Assembly: GCA_003486385.1 (NCBI GenBank)
Contig: DNFT01000036.1
Location: 1 to 23,436, forward strand
DNA: 23,436 nucleotides
DNA from: Eubacterium sp.
Lineage (GTDB): Bacteria > Bacillota > Clostridia > Lachnospirales > Lachnospiraceae
Direction of reading: 5' to 3'
Of this stretch, positions 14,684 to 23,319 are shown one piece after another (position 1 is the stretch's first letter; every line of letters begins with the position of its first letter). The notes beneath the pieces are model-generated. The model ran no database searches. It worked only from the letters and a program-made list of their open reading frames with translations, and was not told the DNA's origin. The translations under genes were made by a program, and so were the position numbers.

Positions 14684-17023
14684 CTACACAAAGATTCCAA
14701 CCACCAGCTTCACAATAAGTGCCGCAGCCCACGCTATCGCACACTGCCATATTACAACTCCTACTGCCCACTTCATTCCAAGCTCTCTCTTGATTGCAGC
14801 TATCGCCGCTACACAAGGTGTGTACAAAAGGCTGAACGTGAGAAGCGCTGCCGCTGCCACCGGCGATAATACTGTACCGATACCTGCGCCGAAAAGTACT
14901 TCAAGCGTAGATACAACACTCTCCTTTGCCATGAAGCCGCTGATAAGTGATGTGCATATACGCCAGTCGCCAAGACCAAGAGGCTTAAATAACGGAACCA
15001 GCAGCCCCGATATTCCCGCAAGTATGCTCTCGCCCGAGTCCTCAACCATGTTGAAATGAATGTCAAAGCTCTGTAAAAGCCACACTACTATAGTTGCAAT
15101 AAGGATTACCGAGAATGCCTTCTGGAGGAAATCCTTTGCTTTCTCCCACAGAAGCTGTCCTACATTCTTAGGACTTGGCAGTCTGTAATTAGGAAGCTCC
15201 ATGACAAACGGAACCGGTTCTCCCTTAAAGAGTGTCCCCTTGTAGAGAAATGCCACGAGTATTCCCACTAATATTCCAAAAAGATACAGCCCCGTCATAA
15301 TAATTCCTCCCTGCTTAGGGAAGAATACACTCACAAAGAAAGCATATATCGGAAGCTTAGCCGTACAGCTCATGAATGGTGTGAGGAGTATCGTCATCTT
15401 ACGGTCTCTCTCACTGGTGAGGGTTCTTGTAGCCATGACAGCCGGAACCGTGCAGCCGAAACCGATAAGCATAGGCACTATGCTTCTTCCCGAAAGACCA
15501 ATCTTACGAAGAAGCTTGTCCATCATAAACGCAACTCTTGCTATGTAACCGCTGTCCTCCATAAGTGACAGGAAGAAGAACAGTGTGACTATAATCGGGA
15601 GGAAGCTTAAGACACTTCCTACTCCTGTAAATATACCATCAATCACAAGGCTTCTGAGCGCACCATTGACCTTAGCGGCAGCCATTGCAGCATCGCTGAC
15701 CTGTGCAAGCTTATCAATTCCAAGCTCAAGAAGCTTCTGGAGAGCCGCTCCTATGACATTGAATGTAAGATAAAAAACCAACGCCATTATCGCTATAAAG
15801 CATGGAATTCCGGTATATTTTCCGGTAAGGATTCTGTCTATTTTCTCGCTTCTTATTCGTTCCTTGCTCTCCTTAGGTTTAACAACGGTCTGCTCACACA
15901 GTTTCTCGATAAAGTCAAAGCGCATGTCTGCTATCGCTGCACTTCTGTCAAGACCTCTCTCTGTCTCCATCTGCTTCACAATATGTAAAAGCGTCTCTGT
16001 CTCATTCTGGTCAAGCTTAAGCTTTTCAATTATGAGGTGGTCGCCTTCTATAGCCTTTGTAGCTGCGAAACGCACCGGAATATCTGCACTCTCTGCATGA
16101 TCCTCAATAAGGTGTTCAACAGCATGTATACATCTATGAACCGCACCGCCATGATCCTGTTTATCGCAGAAATCCTGTCTTAAAGGGCGCTCCTGATATT
16201 TTGCAATATGCAGTGCATGCTTTACAAGCTCATCAACGCCCTCATTTTTTGCGGCAGATATCGGTATAACCGGTACGCCAAGCATTCCCTCTATGGTGTT
16301 GACATCAATGGAGCCATGATTTCCTGTCACCTCATCCATCATATTCAGAGCCACTACCATAGGAATGTCCATCTCAAGAAGCTGCATGGTAAGATACAGA
16401 TTTCTCTCTATATTCGTGGCATCAACTATGTTGATGATTGCCTTTGGGTGTTCATTGAGCACAAAGTTACGCGATACAATCTCCTCACTGCTGTATGGCG
16501 ACATCGAATATATTCCGGGTAAATCCGTAATGTTAGTGTTGGGATACCCTTTAATAGAGCCATCCTTCCTGTCGACGGTGACACCCGGGAAGTTGCCAAC
16601 ATGCTGGTTAGAACCGGTAAGCTGGTTGAAAAGTGTGGTTTTTCCGCAATTCTGATTACCCACCAGGGCATAGGTAAGCTTCGTTCCCTCCGGAAGCGGG
16701 TTCTCATCCTTCTTTGAATGGTACCTTCCATCCTCCCCCAGTCCCGGATGCTCAGATTTCTTTTCGTTCTCCACTCTCGCGTGTGGGTTGCTTCTCTTCT
16801 CAATACTGTCAATCTCTATCTGTGCCGCCTCGGCAAGACGCAGTGTAAGCTCATAGCCATGAACCTGAAGCTCCATCGGATCTCCCATCGGTGCAAGCTT
16901 TACAACAGTAACCTCTGCACCGGGAATCATTCCCATATCAAGGAAATGCTGTCTGAGCGCACCACTACCCCCGACTTCCTTAATAACACCGCTTTTACCA
17001 ATCTGTAATTCACTTAATTTCAT
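14684..17023 (-). CDS. feoB: Ferrous iron transporter, FeoA-FeoB fusion
   Basis: A 779-residue protein for Fe2+ uptake. Residues 1-71 form a FeoA-like SH3 domain (MKLSELQIGKSGVI, then LRQHFLDMGMIPGAEV). A charged linker (72-115) leads to the FeoB G domain with G1 GNQNCGKTT (122-130), the GVTVDRKDG switch region, G3 DLPG (167-170) and G4 NMMD (227-230). The C-terminal part is polytopic and includes the Gate-type segments FLPIIVTLFFFLSLMEDSGY and MLIGFGCTVPAVMATRTL. Fusion of the usually separate FeoA to FeoB is seen in several Firmicutes. It follows the chemoreceptor gene by 73 bases on the same strand; a hairpin CCGGA-ATAC-TCCGG lies between. The long structured repeat begins 5 bases after its stop. 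Confidence 0.95.
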   Translation of the reverse strand: MKLSELQIGKSGVIKEVGGSGALRQHFLDMGMIPGAEVTVVKLAPMGDPMELQVHGYELTLRLAEAAQIEIDSIEKRSNPHARVENEKKSEHPGLGEDGRYHSKKDENPLPEGTKLTYALVGNQNCGKTTLFNQLTGSNQHVGNFPGVTVDRKDGSIKGYPNTNITDLPGIYSMSPYSSEEIVSRNFVLNEHPKAIINIVDATNIERNLYLTMQLLEMDIPMVVALNMMDEVTGNHGSIDVNTIEGMLGVPVIPISAAKNEGVDELVKHALHIAKYQERPLRQDFCDKQDHGGAVHRCIHAVEHLIEDHAESADIPVRFAATKAIEGDHLIIEKLKLDQNETETLLHIVKQMETERGLDRSAAIADMRFDFIEKLCEQTVVKPKESKERIRSEKIDRILTGKYTGIPCFIAIMALVFYLTFNVIGAALQKLLELGIDKLAQVSDAAMAAAKVNGALRSLVIDGIFTGVGSVLSFLPIIVTLFFFLSLMEDSGYIARVAFMMDKLLRKIGLSGRSIVPMLIGFGCTVPAVMATRTLTSERDRKMTILLTPFMSCTAKLPIYAFFVSVFFPKQGGIIMTGLYLFGILVGILVAFLYKGTLFKGEPVPFVMELPNYRLPSPKNVGQLLWEKAKDFLQKAFSVILIATIVVWLLQSFDIHFNMVEDSGESILAGISGLLVPLFKPLGLGDWRICTSLISGFMAKESVVSTLEVLFGAGIGTVLSPVAAAALLTFSLLYTPCVAAIAAIKRELGMKWAVGVVIWQCAIAWAAALIVKLVVGIFV

Positions 17024-17096
17024 AACCTAATTCTTCCGTTTTCCTAAAATGAAGTGCATTCTCAATCAGGGCAGACTGCCGGAGTATTCCGGTGCA

Positions 17097-18797
17097 CTAC
17101 ATCTTAAAATATTCAATACTTTTAACGAGCTTATCAGCAATCGTCTTCAGCTCGTCCGCACTATTGTACACCTGCTTGAAGGTATCTGCAACAATTTCTG
17201 TCTGCTCATAGGTACTCTTTGTGCTGTCAAGATTCTCGGCAGATATCTCTGAAAGATGTTCAACTGCCTGAAGCACTTCATTTCTGGCACCTTCAAGTCT
17301 TCCTGAGCTCTCCTTTATCTGTGCAATGCTCTTCATGGAGCTTGCAATCTCCTCTATAACCTCTGCGACAACCTGCTGTGTTTCCTGCATGCTCTCGCTC
17401 TGACTGGCTATAATTTCCTGCATCTGCTGCATTGCCTGTACTGCCTTCTCCGAGTCAGCTCTAAGCACCTCTGCCGTAGCTTCAATCTCCTTGCTTGACT
17501 CATTAGACTGCTCCGACAGATTCTTAATCTGCTCTGCCACAACCGCAAAACCTCGTCCGCTGTCTCCTGCTCTTGCCGCTTCTATTGAAGCATTGAGACT
17601 TAAAAGACCGGTGTCCTCCGCAATCGAATTGATAAAGGTCGTAGCCGCCTGAATCTTTTTAACCGACTCATTTGTCCTGTTAGTCTGCTCCTGCACCTCA
17701 CCGATTATCTTTTTGACATCCTCATTTATCTGTCTGAGGCTTAAAAGTGTTTTAGACGCCTTCTCACTTGAACTCTGCATTGAAGCAGCGTTACCGCTCA
17801 ACAACTCTGCTTCATTTGATGTCTCTGTTATATTATCTCCCATAATCTTCATCTGCTCAGACGTACTCTGTGAATTTTCCGCCTGAAGCTGCGAATTATC
17901 AACAACCTGGCTTACCGCCGTGCGGACATCATTCATGGTTCCGTTAGTGTTGTCCGCTGCCGTTCCAAGGAGCTGTGAAGCTTCAAGAAGAGCCTTCGCG
18001 TTATCGGTTATTTCCTTTATTGTAGACCTCATAGTGTCACGAAGCGTTATGGTAACTCTTGAAAGCTCACCTATCTCATCCTTCTTCTTAAGAAGCTTAT
18101 CATCAACCCACACATCCAGATTTCCTTCAGCCAGTCTGCCAACCATCTGAATACTTGTCTTGATATTTCTGCTCATACTGCCTGCGAGCCTGATTCCAAC
18201 TGCGATACATATAAGCATGACAACGATTACCGATGAACATATTGAGCTTAGAATACGTTTAACAACCGCTTCCTTTTCCTTTAAATTAGTACCCACAAAA
18301 ATCATTCCTATAATCTGATTATCCGAATTATTCTGGTGTACAGGCATAAAATAGCCGTAATTCAATTCTCCTTCGATTGAAACTGCACTGCTGAAGTACT
18401 CCTCTCCACCTTTTAGTACCTTCTCGACAATCTTGTCTCCTGCTCTGGAGCCTAGCACACGGTCACCGTTGGCATCCTTCGCCGATGTCATGATTCTTTC
18501 GTCTCCGTAGAAAAAGGTTACATCCATTCCGCTGTTGCTCTTTATCTTATCGACCAGGCTCTCCGACTTGGATATATTATAGCTGCCCTTCCATATATCA
18601 CCATTTGTGCTCTGAATATAATCTCCGGCATTCTGGTCATAAGCTGCAAGCGTCGCTGCCGCCGTTCCCTTAAGAGCTTCCTCAATCTCACTTGTCACCG
18701 CTTTTCGTACCTGAGTACTGATGAAAAAAATCGATATCACACCAAGCATAAGCACCGGACCAACAGCTATCATCAATATTTTTTTCTTAATATTCAT
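17097..18797 (-). CDS. Methyl-accepting chemotaxis protein, single Cache sensor, next to a BMP lipoprotein gene
   Basis: A 566-residue chemoreceptor. TM1 is near residues 7-27; an extracellular Cache-type domain spans about 30-185 (with GSYNISKSESLVDKI, a GMDVTFFYGDERIMTS strand and NYGYFMPVH); TM2 is near 186-206; HAMP follows; then the MCP signalling coiled coil with the tip LLSLNASIEAARAGDSGRGF and VVAEQIKNLSEQS. This resembles the sCache_3 receptors. AGGAGG lies 6 bases before the ATG and overlaps the stop of the BMP lipoprotein gene, 10 bases upstream, so the two are almost certainly translated from one message. The lipoprotein may deliver its ligand to this receptor. Confidence 0.92.
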   Translation of the reverse strand: MNIKKKILMIAVGPVLMLGVISIFFISTQVRKAVTSEIEEALKGTAAATLAAYDQNAGDYIQSTNGDIWKGSYNISKSESLVDKIKSNSGMDVTFFYGDERIMTSAKDANGDRVLGSRAGDKIVEKVLKGGEEYFSSAVSIEGELNYGYFMPVHQNNSDNQIIGMIFVGTNLKEKEAVVKRILSSICSSVIVVMLICIAVGIRLAGSMSRNIKTSIQMVGRLAEGNLDVWVDDKLLKKKDEIGELSRVTITLRDTMRSTIKEITDNAKALLEASQLLGTAADNTNGTMNDVRTAVSQVVDNSQLQAENSQSTSEQMKIMGDNITETSNEAELLSGNAASMQSSSEKASKTLLSLRQINEDVKKIIGEVQEQTNRTNESVKKIQAATTFINSIAEDTGLLSLNASIEAARAGDSGRGFAVVAEQIKNLSEQSNESSKEIEATAEVLRADSEKAVQAMQQMQEIIASQSESMQETQQVVAEVIEEIASSMKSIAQIKESSGRLEGARNEVLQAVEHLSEISAENLDSTKSTYEQTEIVADTFKQVYNSADELKTIADKLVKSIEYFKM

Positions 18798-18807
18798 CCT
18801 TACCCTC

Positions 18808-20013
18808 CTACTCTACCACGTCCACGGTCTTAAAATACCAGTTAATCGCTCCTGTTATTTCAGCATCATCCAAAGTCCTGCCTGCTTCACCGACTGTCCC
18901 GCCTGTATTGGTTTCTATCACTCCGTCAAACACACCCAGCTCACCCGACAATATTTTTTTCTTAGCCTCATTCACCTTCTCAGCCGTGCCATCCGCACAG
19001 AAATCTGCAAGCTCTGTGATTCCCACAAGGTTCTCGCTCATACCTCCGTAATAATTGCTTCCGTCCCATGTTCCATCTATAACGCTCTGAACTGCAGCCG
19101 TATAGTATGCACTCCAGTTCCAGATTACACTGCACAGACATGCATCAGGAGCCTCCTTGCTCATATCCGAATTATAACCGATGCCATACACACCTCTCTC
19201 CTCTGCAAGTGTCTGCGGATATGAAGTATCACAATGCTGTGTTATGACATCGCAGCCCATATCAAGAAGAACCTCTGCAGCCTCTTTCTCTGCTTCCGGA
19301 GCATACCAGCTGTTCGTAACCTTCACATAAACCTTAGCGTCCGTATTCACAGAATATACTCCCAGTGCAAATGCATCAATTCCACCTGTTACCTCTGAGT
19401 TGCTTGAATCCATCGCCGCAACATATCCAATCTTATCGGTCTTTGTATTCATCCCGGCAACAATTCCACTTAAGTACCTTGCCTGATAGATTCTGCCAAA
19501 GTAATTGTTAAAATTCCTGCCATTGCTCATATTCCCCGTTCCATGAGAAAAATACACATCAGGGTACTCTTCTGCCATCTTAGCTGTTGTCTTCATGTAC
19601 CCCCAGCTTGTGGTGAAGATTATATTACAACCCGCGTCAATACACTCCTTTATAGCCTTTTGCGTTGCCTCCTCGTCCGAATCATCAACATTGATTTTTC
19701 TCACTATCTGACTGTCCGACAAGCCAAGATTCTGCTGCATTCCCTGAATACCAAGCTCATGCGTATAGGTATATCCGCTGCCCGCCGCCGGGTCTGATAA
19801 ATGCAGCACTCCAACCTTAATTTCATCCTTGGATATGCCCTTCTTTACAGTCTCCGTCTGCTCCTTATCCACAGCCACCTCCTGTGCTGACTGCCTGCTA
19901 CTGTTCCCGGTGAGATTCGTCGCATAATCATCAAGCTGAGCATCCTTCGAACATCCCGAAAGCAGCATACATGCCATAACTAATACCATCACTTTCTTTA
20001 AAAAACTTCTCAT
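18808..20013 (-). CDS. BMP family substrate-binding lipoprotein
   Basis: A 401-residue lipoprotein of the basic membrane protein (Med/BmpA/TmpC) family, periplasmic-binding-protein fold, usually the binding subunit of nucleoside ABC importers. It has a short signal peptide with the lipobox LLSGC (Cys21), then a KVGVLHLSDPAAGSGYTYTH start strand, an EYPDVYFSHGTGN loop and IGYVAAMDSSNSEVTGGIDAFALG, which line the ligand site in relatives. The ATG at 20013 has GGGAG 10 bases upstream and gives a proper signal peptide; a 26-codon extension is rejected. No ABC permease or ATPase gene follows. The next gene is a chemoreceptor, so a sensing role is more likely than transport. Ligand (purine nucleoside or other) is unproven. 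Confidence 0.9.
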   Translation of the reverse strand: MRSFLKKVMVLVMACMLLSGCSKDAQLDDYATNLTGNSSRQSAQEVAVDKEQTETVKKGISKDEIKVGVLHLSDPAAGSGYTYTHELGIQGMQQNLGLSDSQIVRKINVDDSDEEATQKAIKECIDAGCNIIFTTSWGYMKTTAKMAEEYPDVYFSHGTGNMSNGRNFNNYFGRIYQARYLSGIVAGMNTKTDKIGYVAAMDSSNSEVTGGIDAFALGVYSVNTDAKVYVKVTNSWYAPEAEKEAAEVLLDMGCDVITQHCDTSYPQTLAEERGVYGIGYNSDMSKEAPDACLCSVIWNWSAYYTAAVQSVIDGTWDGSNYYGGMSENLVGITELADFCADGTAEKVNEAKKKILSGELGVFDGVIETNTGGTVGEAGRTLDDAEITGAINWYFKTVDVVE

Positions 20014-20420
20014 AGTATTTTCTCTCCCTTGTATTTTAATAGGTTCCAGAATCACATACCCTATTATAATCCAAGCAAAAATACAGTGCAATAATTTTTA
20101 TGATTGTAGAAGAATAGTAAAGCGGACATTCGCAATCCGCTTTCGCTACTTGCTCATGAACGCAGTTCGCATCCCCCTTACCCACCGCTTAGTGTTCTAC
20201 ACACTTAATGCGGAGGATTGCTTATTCTGCGTTCAAACATTTAAGACCGCCACGCCTGATATGACATACTATAATATCAGGACCTGAGGGCACAAGTCCG
20301 ATATAAGCTTACCTGTAAGAGGATTTTGGCAGCTATTGAAGCTGATATCCGAAGATTTTATGGAATAACAATTAATTTCGTCTTATTACAATATCAGCCT
20401 GTAAGGGATTACCGGAAAAT
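20014..20420. other. Hairpin-rich intergenic region, possible structured RNA
   Basis: About 400 bases without a gene but dense in helices. 20119-20126 pairs with 20136-20143 (AAAGCGGA/TCCGCTTT). 20158-20165 pairs with 20227-20234 (GAACGCAG/CTGCGTTC) and encloses GCATCC/GGATTGC and CCGCTTAGTGT/ACACTTAATGCGG. 20255-20262 pairs with 20274-20281 (CCTGATAT/ATATCAGG), and 20341-20348 with 20391-20398 (GCTGATAT/ATATCAGC). On the minus strand the first hairpin is followed by T-rich DNA and then the BMP gene, so it may be a leader of that gene. I do not recognise a riboswitch, 6S or RNase P consensus. Confidence 0.45.
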
Positions 20421-20449
20421 TTGACATATTGTTTTCATGAATATATAAT
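20421..20449 (+). promoter_or_regulatory. Consensus promoter of the PfoR-like gene
   Basis: TTGACA (20421-20426), a 17-base spacer and TATAAT (20444-20449): perfect sigma-A elements. The start would be near 20456, leaving about 125 bases of untranslated leader before the gene at 20582. TGCACATCAT occurs twice in that leader (near 20473 and 20545). Confidence 0.8.
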
Positions 20450-20581
20450 AGTACAAGGTCAAAAGCCGTTCTGCACATCATATTGCTGATACAACAACTG
20501 ATACGCATAATTATAACACATTATAAGCCGGCATTTTTTGACTGTGCACATCATCAGATATATTTTAAAAAGGAGATACCA

Positions 20582-21643
20582 ATGAAAAAGTTTAAAGAAT
20601 TTCTTAAACGAAAAGATATCGAAATCTCTGCAAAGAGATACGGTATTGACGCCCTTGGTGCAATGGCACAGGGACTATTTGCTTCATTATTAATAGGCAC
20701 AATCATAGCCACGCTCGGCGAGCAGCTCGGCATTGCCCTGCTGGTGACAATCGGCGGATATGCCAAGGCTGCAACCGGTCCCGCAATGGCTGTAGCCATC
20801 GGATATGCCCTCCACTGTCCTCCGCTTGTTCTGTTCTCACTGGTAGCTGTCGGTTCGGCAGCTAACACGCTTGGAGGTGCCGGCGGTCCGCTTGCTGTTC
20901 TTATCATAACAGTACTCGCTGCTGAATTCGGAAAGGCAGTCTCAAAGGAAACCAAGATTGATATTATCGTCACTCCGTTTGTGACTATCGTTATAGGAAG
21001 CCTTCTTGCAATGCTTCTCGCACCTGCAATCGGAAAAGCTGCCAGCAGTGTCGGTGCCGCAATCATGTGGGCAACTGAACTGCAGCCATTCTTTATGGGA
21101 ATAATCATTTCCGTGATAGTCGGTATCGCACTCACCCTGCCTATAAGCAGTGCCGCAATCTGTGCCGCATTAAGTCTTACAGGACTCGCAGGCGGTGCCG
21201 CACTCGCCGGCTGCTGTGCCAACATGGTCGGCTTTGCAGTGCTCAGCTTTAGGGAAAACAAGTGGGGCGGTCTGTTCGCGCAGGGCATCGGAACCAGCAT
21301 GCTCCAGATGGGAAATATCGTTCGCAATCCTCGTATATGGCTCCCTGCCATACTCACCTCAGCCATAACCGGTCCGATTGCCACCTGCATATTCAAGCTT
21401 CAGATGAACGGTGCCGCCGTAGCTTCAGGAATGGGTACCTGCGGTCTGGTAGGCCAGATTGGTGTGTACACCGGATGGCTCAATGATATAGCAGCCGGAA
21501 CCAGAACTGCCATCACAGGCTTTGACTGGCTGGGACTTATACTCATAAGCTTCATACTTCCCGGTGTCCTCGCATGGGCATTCGGATTGTTCTTTAGAAA
21601 AATCGGCTGGATCAGGGAGAATGATTTAAAGCTGGACTTATAA
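20582..21643 (+). CDS. PfoR-family PTS EIIC-type membrane protein
   Basis: A 353-residue, very hydrophobic protein, rich in Gly and Ala, with about eight to ten membrane segments. It matches the PfoR/EIIC-like family named after the Clostridium perfringens perfringolysin regulator. Typical stretches are RYGIDALGAMAQGLFASLL, FSLVAVGSAANTLGGAGGPL and the C-terminal GTCGLVGQIGVYTGW. Family members look like the membrane channel of a sugar phosphotransferase system, but no EIIA or EIIB gene is next to it, so substrate and transport activity are open. AAGGAG lies 6 bases before the ATG; a 33-codon upstream extension without such a site is rejected. It is the only plus-strand gene in the window and ends inside its own terminator hairpin. 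Confidence 0.85.
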   Translation: MKKFKEFLKRKDIEISAKRYGIDALGAMAQGLFASLLIGTIIATLGEQLGIALLVTIGGYAKAATGPAMAVAIGYALHCPPLVLFSLVAVGSAANTLGGAGGPLAVLIITVLAAEFGKAVSKETKIDIIVTPFVTIVIGSLLAMLLAPAIGKAASSVGAAIMWATELQPFFMGIIISVIVGIALTLPISSAAICAALSLTGLAGGAALAGCCANMVGFAVLSFRENKWGGLFAQGIGTSMLQMGNIVRNPRIWLPAILTSAITGPIATCIFKLQMNGAAVASGMGTCGLVGQIGVYTGWLNDIAAGTRTAITGFDWLGLILISFILPGVLAWAFGLFFRKIGWIRENDLKLDL

Positions 21644-21658
21644 GGTCCAGCTTTTTTT
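21628..21658 (+). terminator. Rho-independent terminator of the PfoR-like gene
   Basis: AAAGCTGGAC (21628-21637) and GTCCAGCTTT (21645-21654) pair perfectly around a 7-base loop, and the T run extends to 21658. The TAA stop codon lies in the loop. The convergent DegV gene ends just beyond. Confidence 0.9.
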
Positions 21659-21660
21659 CT

Positions 21661-22548
21661 CTACTCTGTGCGCTCTTTTCCCCAGAAGAACAGCGCTACC
21701 GTTCCCGGTCCCGTGTGGCTTCCTATCGTTGTCCCCACATAGTTAATCTCCACAGCTCCATCAAGCTTAGGAAACTTTTCCTCGACAAGCCTTGCGACCT
21801 CCTTCGCGTCCTCAACGCAGCCCGACTGGGAGATATAACACTTTCCCGAATAGTCAAGGCCATCCCGTGCATTCTCAGCCATTCTGTCAACGATAGCCTG
21901 AATCACCTTTTTCTTCGTCCTTATCTTATATCTCGGAATAAGACGCCCCAAATTATCCATATTAAGCAGCGGACAGATGTTAAGTACCTTGCCTATCGCA
22001 CCCGCTGTCTTAGAAATTCTGCCGCCCTTGATGTAGAATGAGAGGTCGGTTGAAAAGAACCAGTGATTGAGTCTGAGCTTGTTCTCCTCAATCCACTCAT
22101 GGAGTTCATCTATGCTCCTTCCCTCAGCGCGCAGAGTCGACAGTGTATCCATAATCAGTCCATACCCCGATGAGGCTCCAAGCGAGTCCACAACATATAT
22201 CTTCCTGTCCGGATACTTTTCCTCGAGTGCAGCCTTCGCTATATTGGCGGAATTGATTACGCCCGATATTCCCGACGAGAGACACACATGCAGAATATCA
22301 TATCCCTCCCGCAAAAACGGCTCAAAATACGCCTCAAACTCATCTGCATTGACCTGTGAGGTCTTCGTGTCAGCACCCGCCGCCATTCTCCTGTAAAAAT
22401 CCTCAAAGCCAATCGTCTGCCCTAAATCATCCGGGTACTCAACACCATCAAGCTCATAGTGGAAACATATATACTTTACATCAATCGCCTCAAAATGCTC
22501 CTTTGTCAAATCAGCCGTGGAGCAGCAGCTCAAAATATACTTTTCCAT
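21661..22548 (-). CDS. DegV family fatty acid-binding protein
   Basis: A 295-residue cytoplasmic protein of the DegV/FakB family. These bind a fatty acid between two domains; in characterised Firmicutes FakB presents it to the kinase FakA for incorporation into phospholipid. Visible features are the N-terminal strand and STADLT motif, the KTSQVNADEF segment, LSSGISGVINSA around the carboxylate-binding site, the FYIKGGRISK stretch, and the C-terminal GTTIGSHTGPGTVAL. AAGGAGG sits 8 bases before the ATG. No fakA-like gene is present in the window. Many Lachnospiraceae carry several DegV paralogues, so its specific fatty acid is unknown. Confidence 0.93.
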   Translation of the reverse strand: MEKYILSCCSTADLTKEHFEAIDVKYICFHYELDGVEYPDDLGQTIGFEDFYRRMAAGADTKTSQVNADEFEAYFEPFLREGYDILHVCLSSGISGVINSANIAKAALEEKYPDRKIYVVDSLGASSGYGLIMDTLSTLRAEGRSIDELHEWIEENKLRLNHWFFSTDLSFYIKGGRISKTAGAIGKVLNICPLLNMDNLGRLIPRYKIRTKKKVIQAIVDRMAENARDGLDYSGKCYISQSGCVEDAKEVARLVEEKFPKLDGAVEINYVGTTIGSHTGPGTVALFFWGKERTE

Positions 22549-22586
22549 GTGAATAGCCTCCTTAAAATATATTTCAGTTATATAAT

Positions 22587-22637
22587 ATGATGTTTGGTCA
22601 AAACATCTGCTATAAACCTAGCGTGTATAACGTAAGG
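22587..22637 (-). repeat. Dispersed intergenic element, copy C
   Basis: Contains ATGATGTTTGGTCAAAACATC (22587-22607) and then GCTATAAACCTAGCGTGTATAACGTA. The arrangement recurs at 23229-23273 on the other side of the neighbouring gene, and its core also at 1-20 and 7065-7086. GATGTTT and AAACATC can pair. Function unknown. Confidence 0.55.
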
Positions 22638-22649
22638 CTGTTACACGCT
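22620..22649 (-). terminator. Hairpin over the stop of the deacylase gene
   Basis: AGCGTGTA (22620-22627) pairs with TACACGCT (22642-22649), overlapping the stop codon at 22641-22643. No strong T run follows, so it is a weak terminator candidate or part of the dispersed repeat. Confidence 0.35.
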
Positions 22650-23186
22650 GACTGTTCTGTACTCAACCCCAAGCTCCGGCAGTACTTTTTCAAACACATC
22701 CTTCGTCTTAATTCTGAGACTTGATGTATTTATACATGGATGACATCCAAAATATTCCGACCTAAAAACATCCTCATCAACAATAAGATGTACTCTATGC
22801 TCATGGTCATTCATCAGTCCCATAACACTCACCGAGCCAGGCGTTATATCAAGAAATTCAAGCATCTTATCCGAATCCGCAAATGACAGACGTGATGCAC
22901 CAATCTGCTTAGATACCTCCGCTGTCCTAAATTTCTTGTCAGCACAGAGCATCAACAGATAGTACTCTGTTTTAGCCGAATTAGTCAGGAACAAATTCTT
23001 ACATATAACCGCCGGTTCCAACAACTCATCAATTGCAGCGCATGCTTCCATTGTGTTAACTTCCTCATGGTCAACACGCTGATACTCAATCCTCAGCCTG
23101 TCAAGCAAATCATAGACGCGGATCTCCTTTTCTAGCCTGCCTGTAACCTCCTTCGGTCTGCCGTCTTCCAATGTCAATGTCCCCAA
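22641..23186 (-). CDS. Prolyl-tRNA editing deacylase (ProX/YbaK superfamily)
   Basis: A 181-residue protein of the YbaK/ProX superfamily, closest in appearance to the stand-alone Ala-tRNA(Pro) deacylases (ProXp-ala, also PrdX). These hydrolyse mischarged tRNA(Pro). Signatures are CKNLFLTN (62-69; the Lys is the conserved one), YYLLMLCADKKF, SRLSFADSDKMLEFL, the PGSVSVMGLMND loop (116-127) and FGCHPCINTSSLRI near the C-terminus. The likely start is TTG at 23186, with AAGGA 7 bases upstream; the first in-frame ATG is at residue 46 and would remove the N-terminal part of the fold. Both flanks carry copies of a dispersed intergenic repeat. Confidence 0.88.
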   Translation of the reverse strand: MGTLTLEDGRPKEVTGRLEKEIRVYDLLDRLRIEYQRVDHEEVNTMEACAAIDELLEPAVICKNLFLTNSAKTEYYLLMLCADKKFRTAEVSKQIGASRLSFADSDKMLEFLDITPGSVSVMGLMNDHEHRVHLIVDEDVFRSEYFGCHPCINTSSLRIKTKDVFEKVLPELGVEYRTVSV

Positions 23187-23228
23187 CTTAATTTCCTTCT
23201 TTCTGTGTAATATTGTATTTTTATTATT

Positions 23229-23273
23229 CGGGTGTCAAAACATGCTGTATATCCCTAGCTGTGTATAACGTAT
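23229..23273 (-). repeat. Dispersed intergenic element, copy D
   Basis: GGTGTCAAAACATGCTGTAT followed by ATCCCTAGCTGTGTATAACGTA, about 40 bases that parallel 22595-22637. The hairpin core is less complete here. It lies between the deacylase gene and the folded segment 23320-23434. Confidence 0.5.
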
Positions 23274-23319
23274 TATATTTATGCATATCACGGCTTTTGG
23301 GAGAAGCTTAGATGTTCTT

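Noticed and set aside
20100..20300. 6S RNA, RNase P RNA, tmRNA or purine riboswitch
   Set aside because: Helices are present, but I could not match the conserved core sequences of these families by eye.
20554..21396. 280-codon minus-strand frame opposite the PfoR-like gene
   Set aside because: A shadow of the plus-strand gene, which has a promoter, a ribosome binding site, family resemblance and a terminator.
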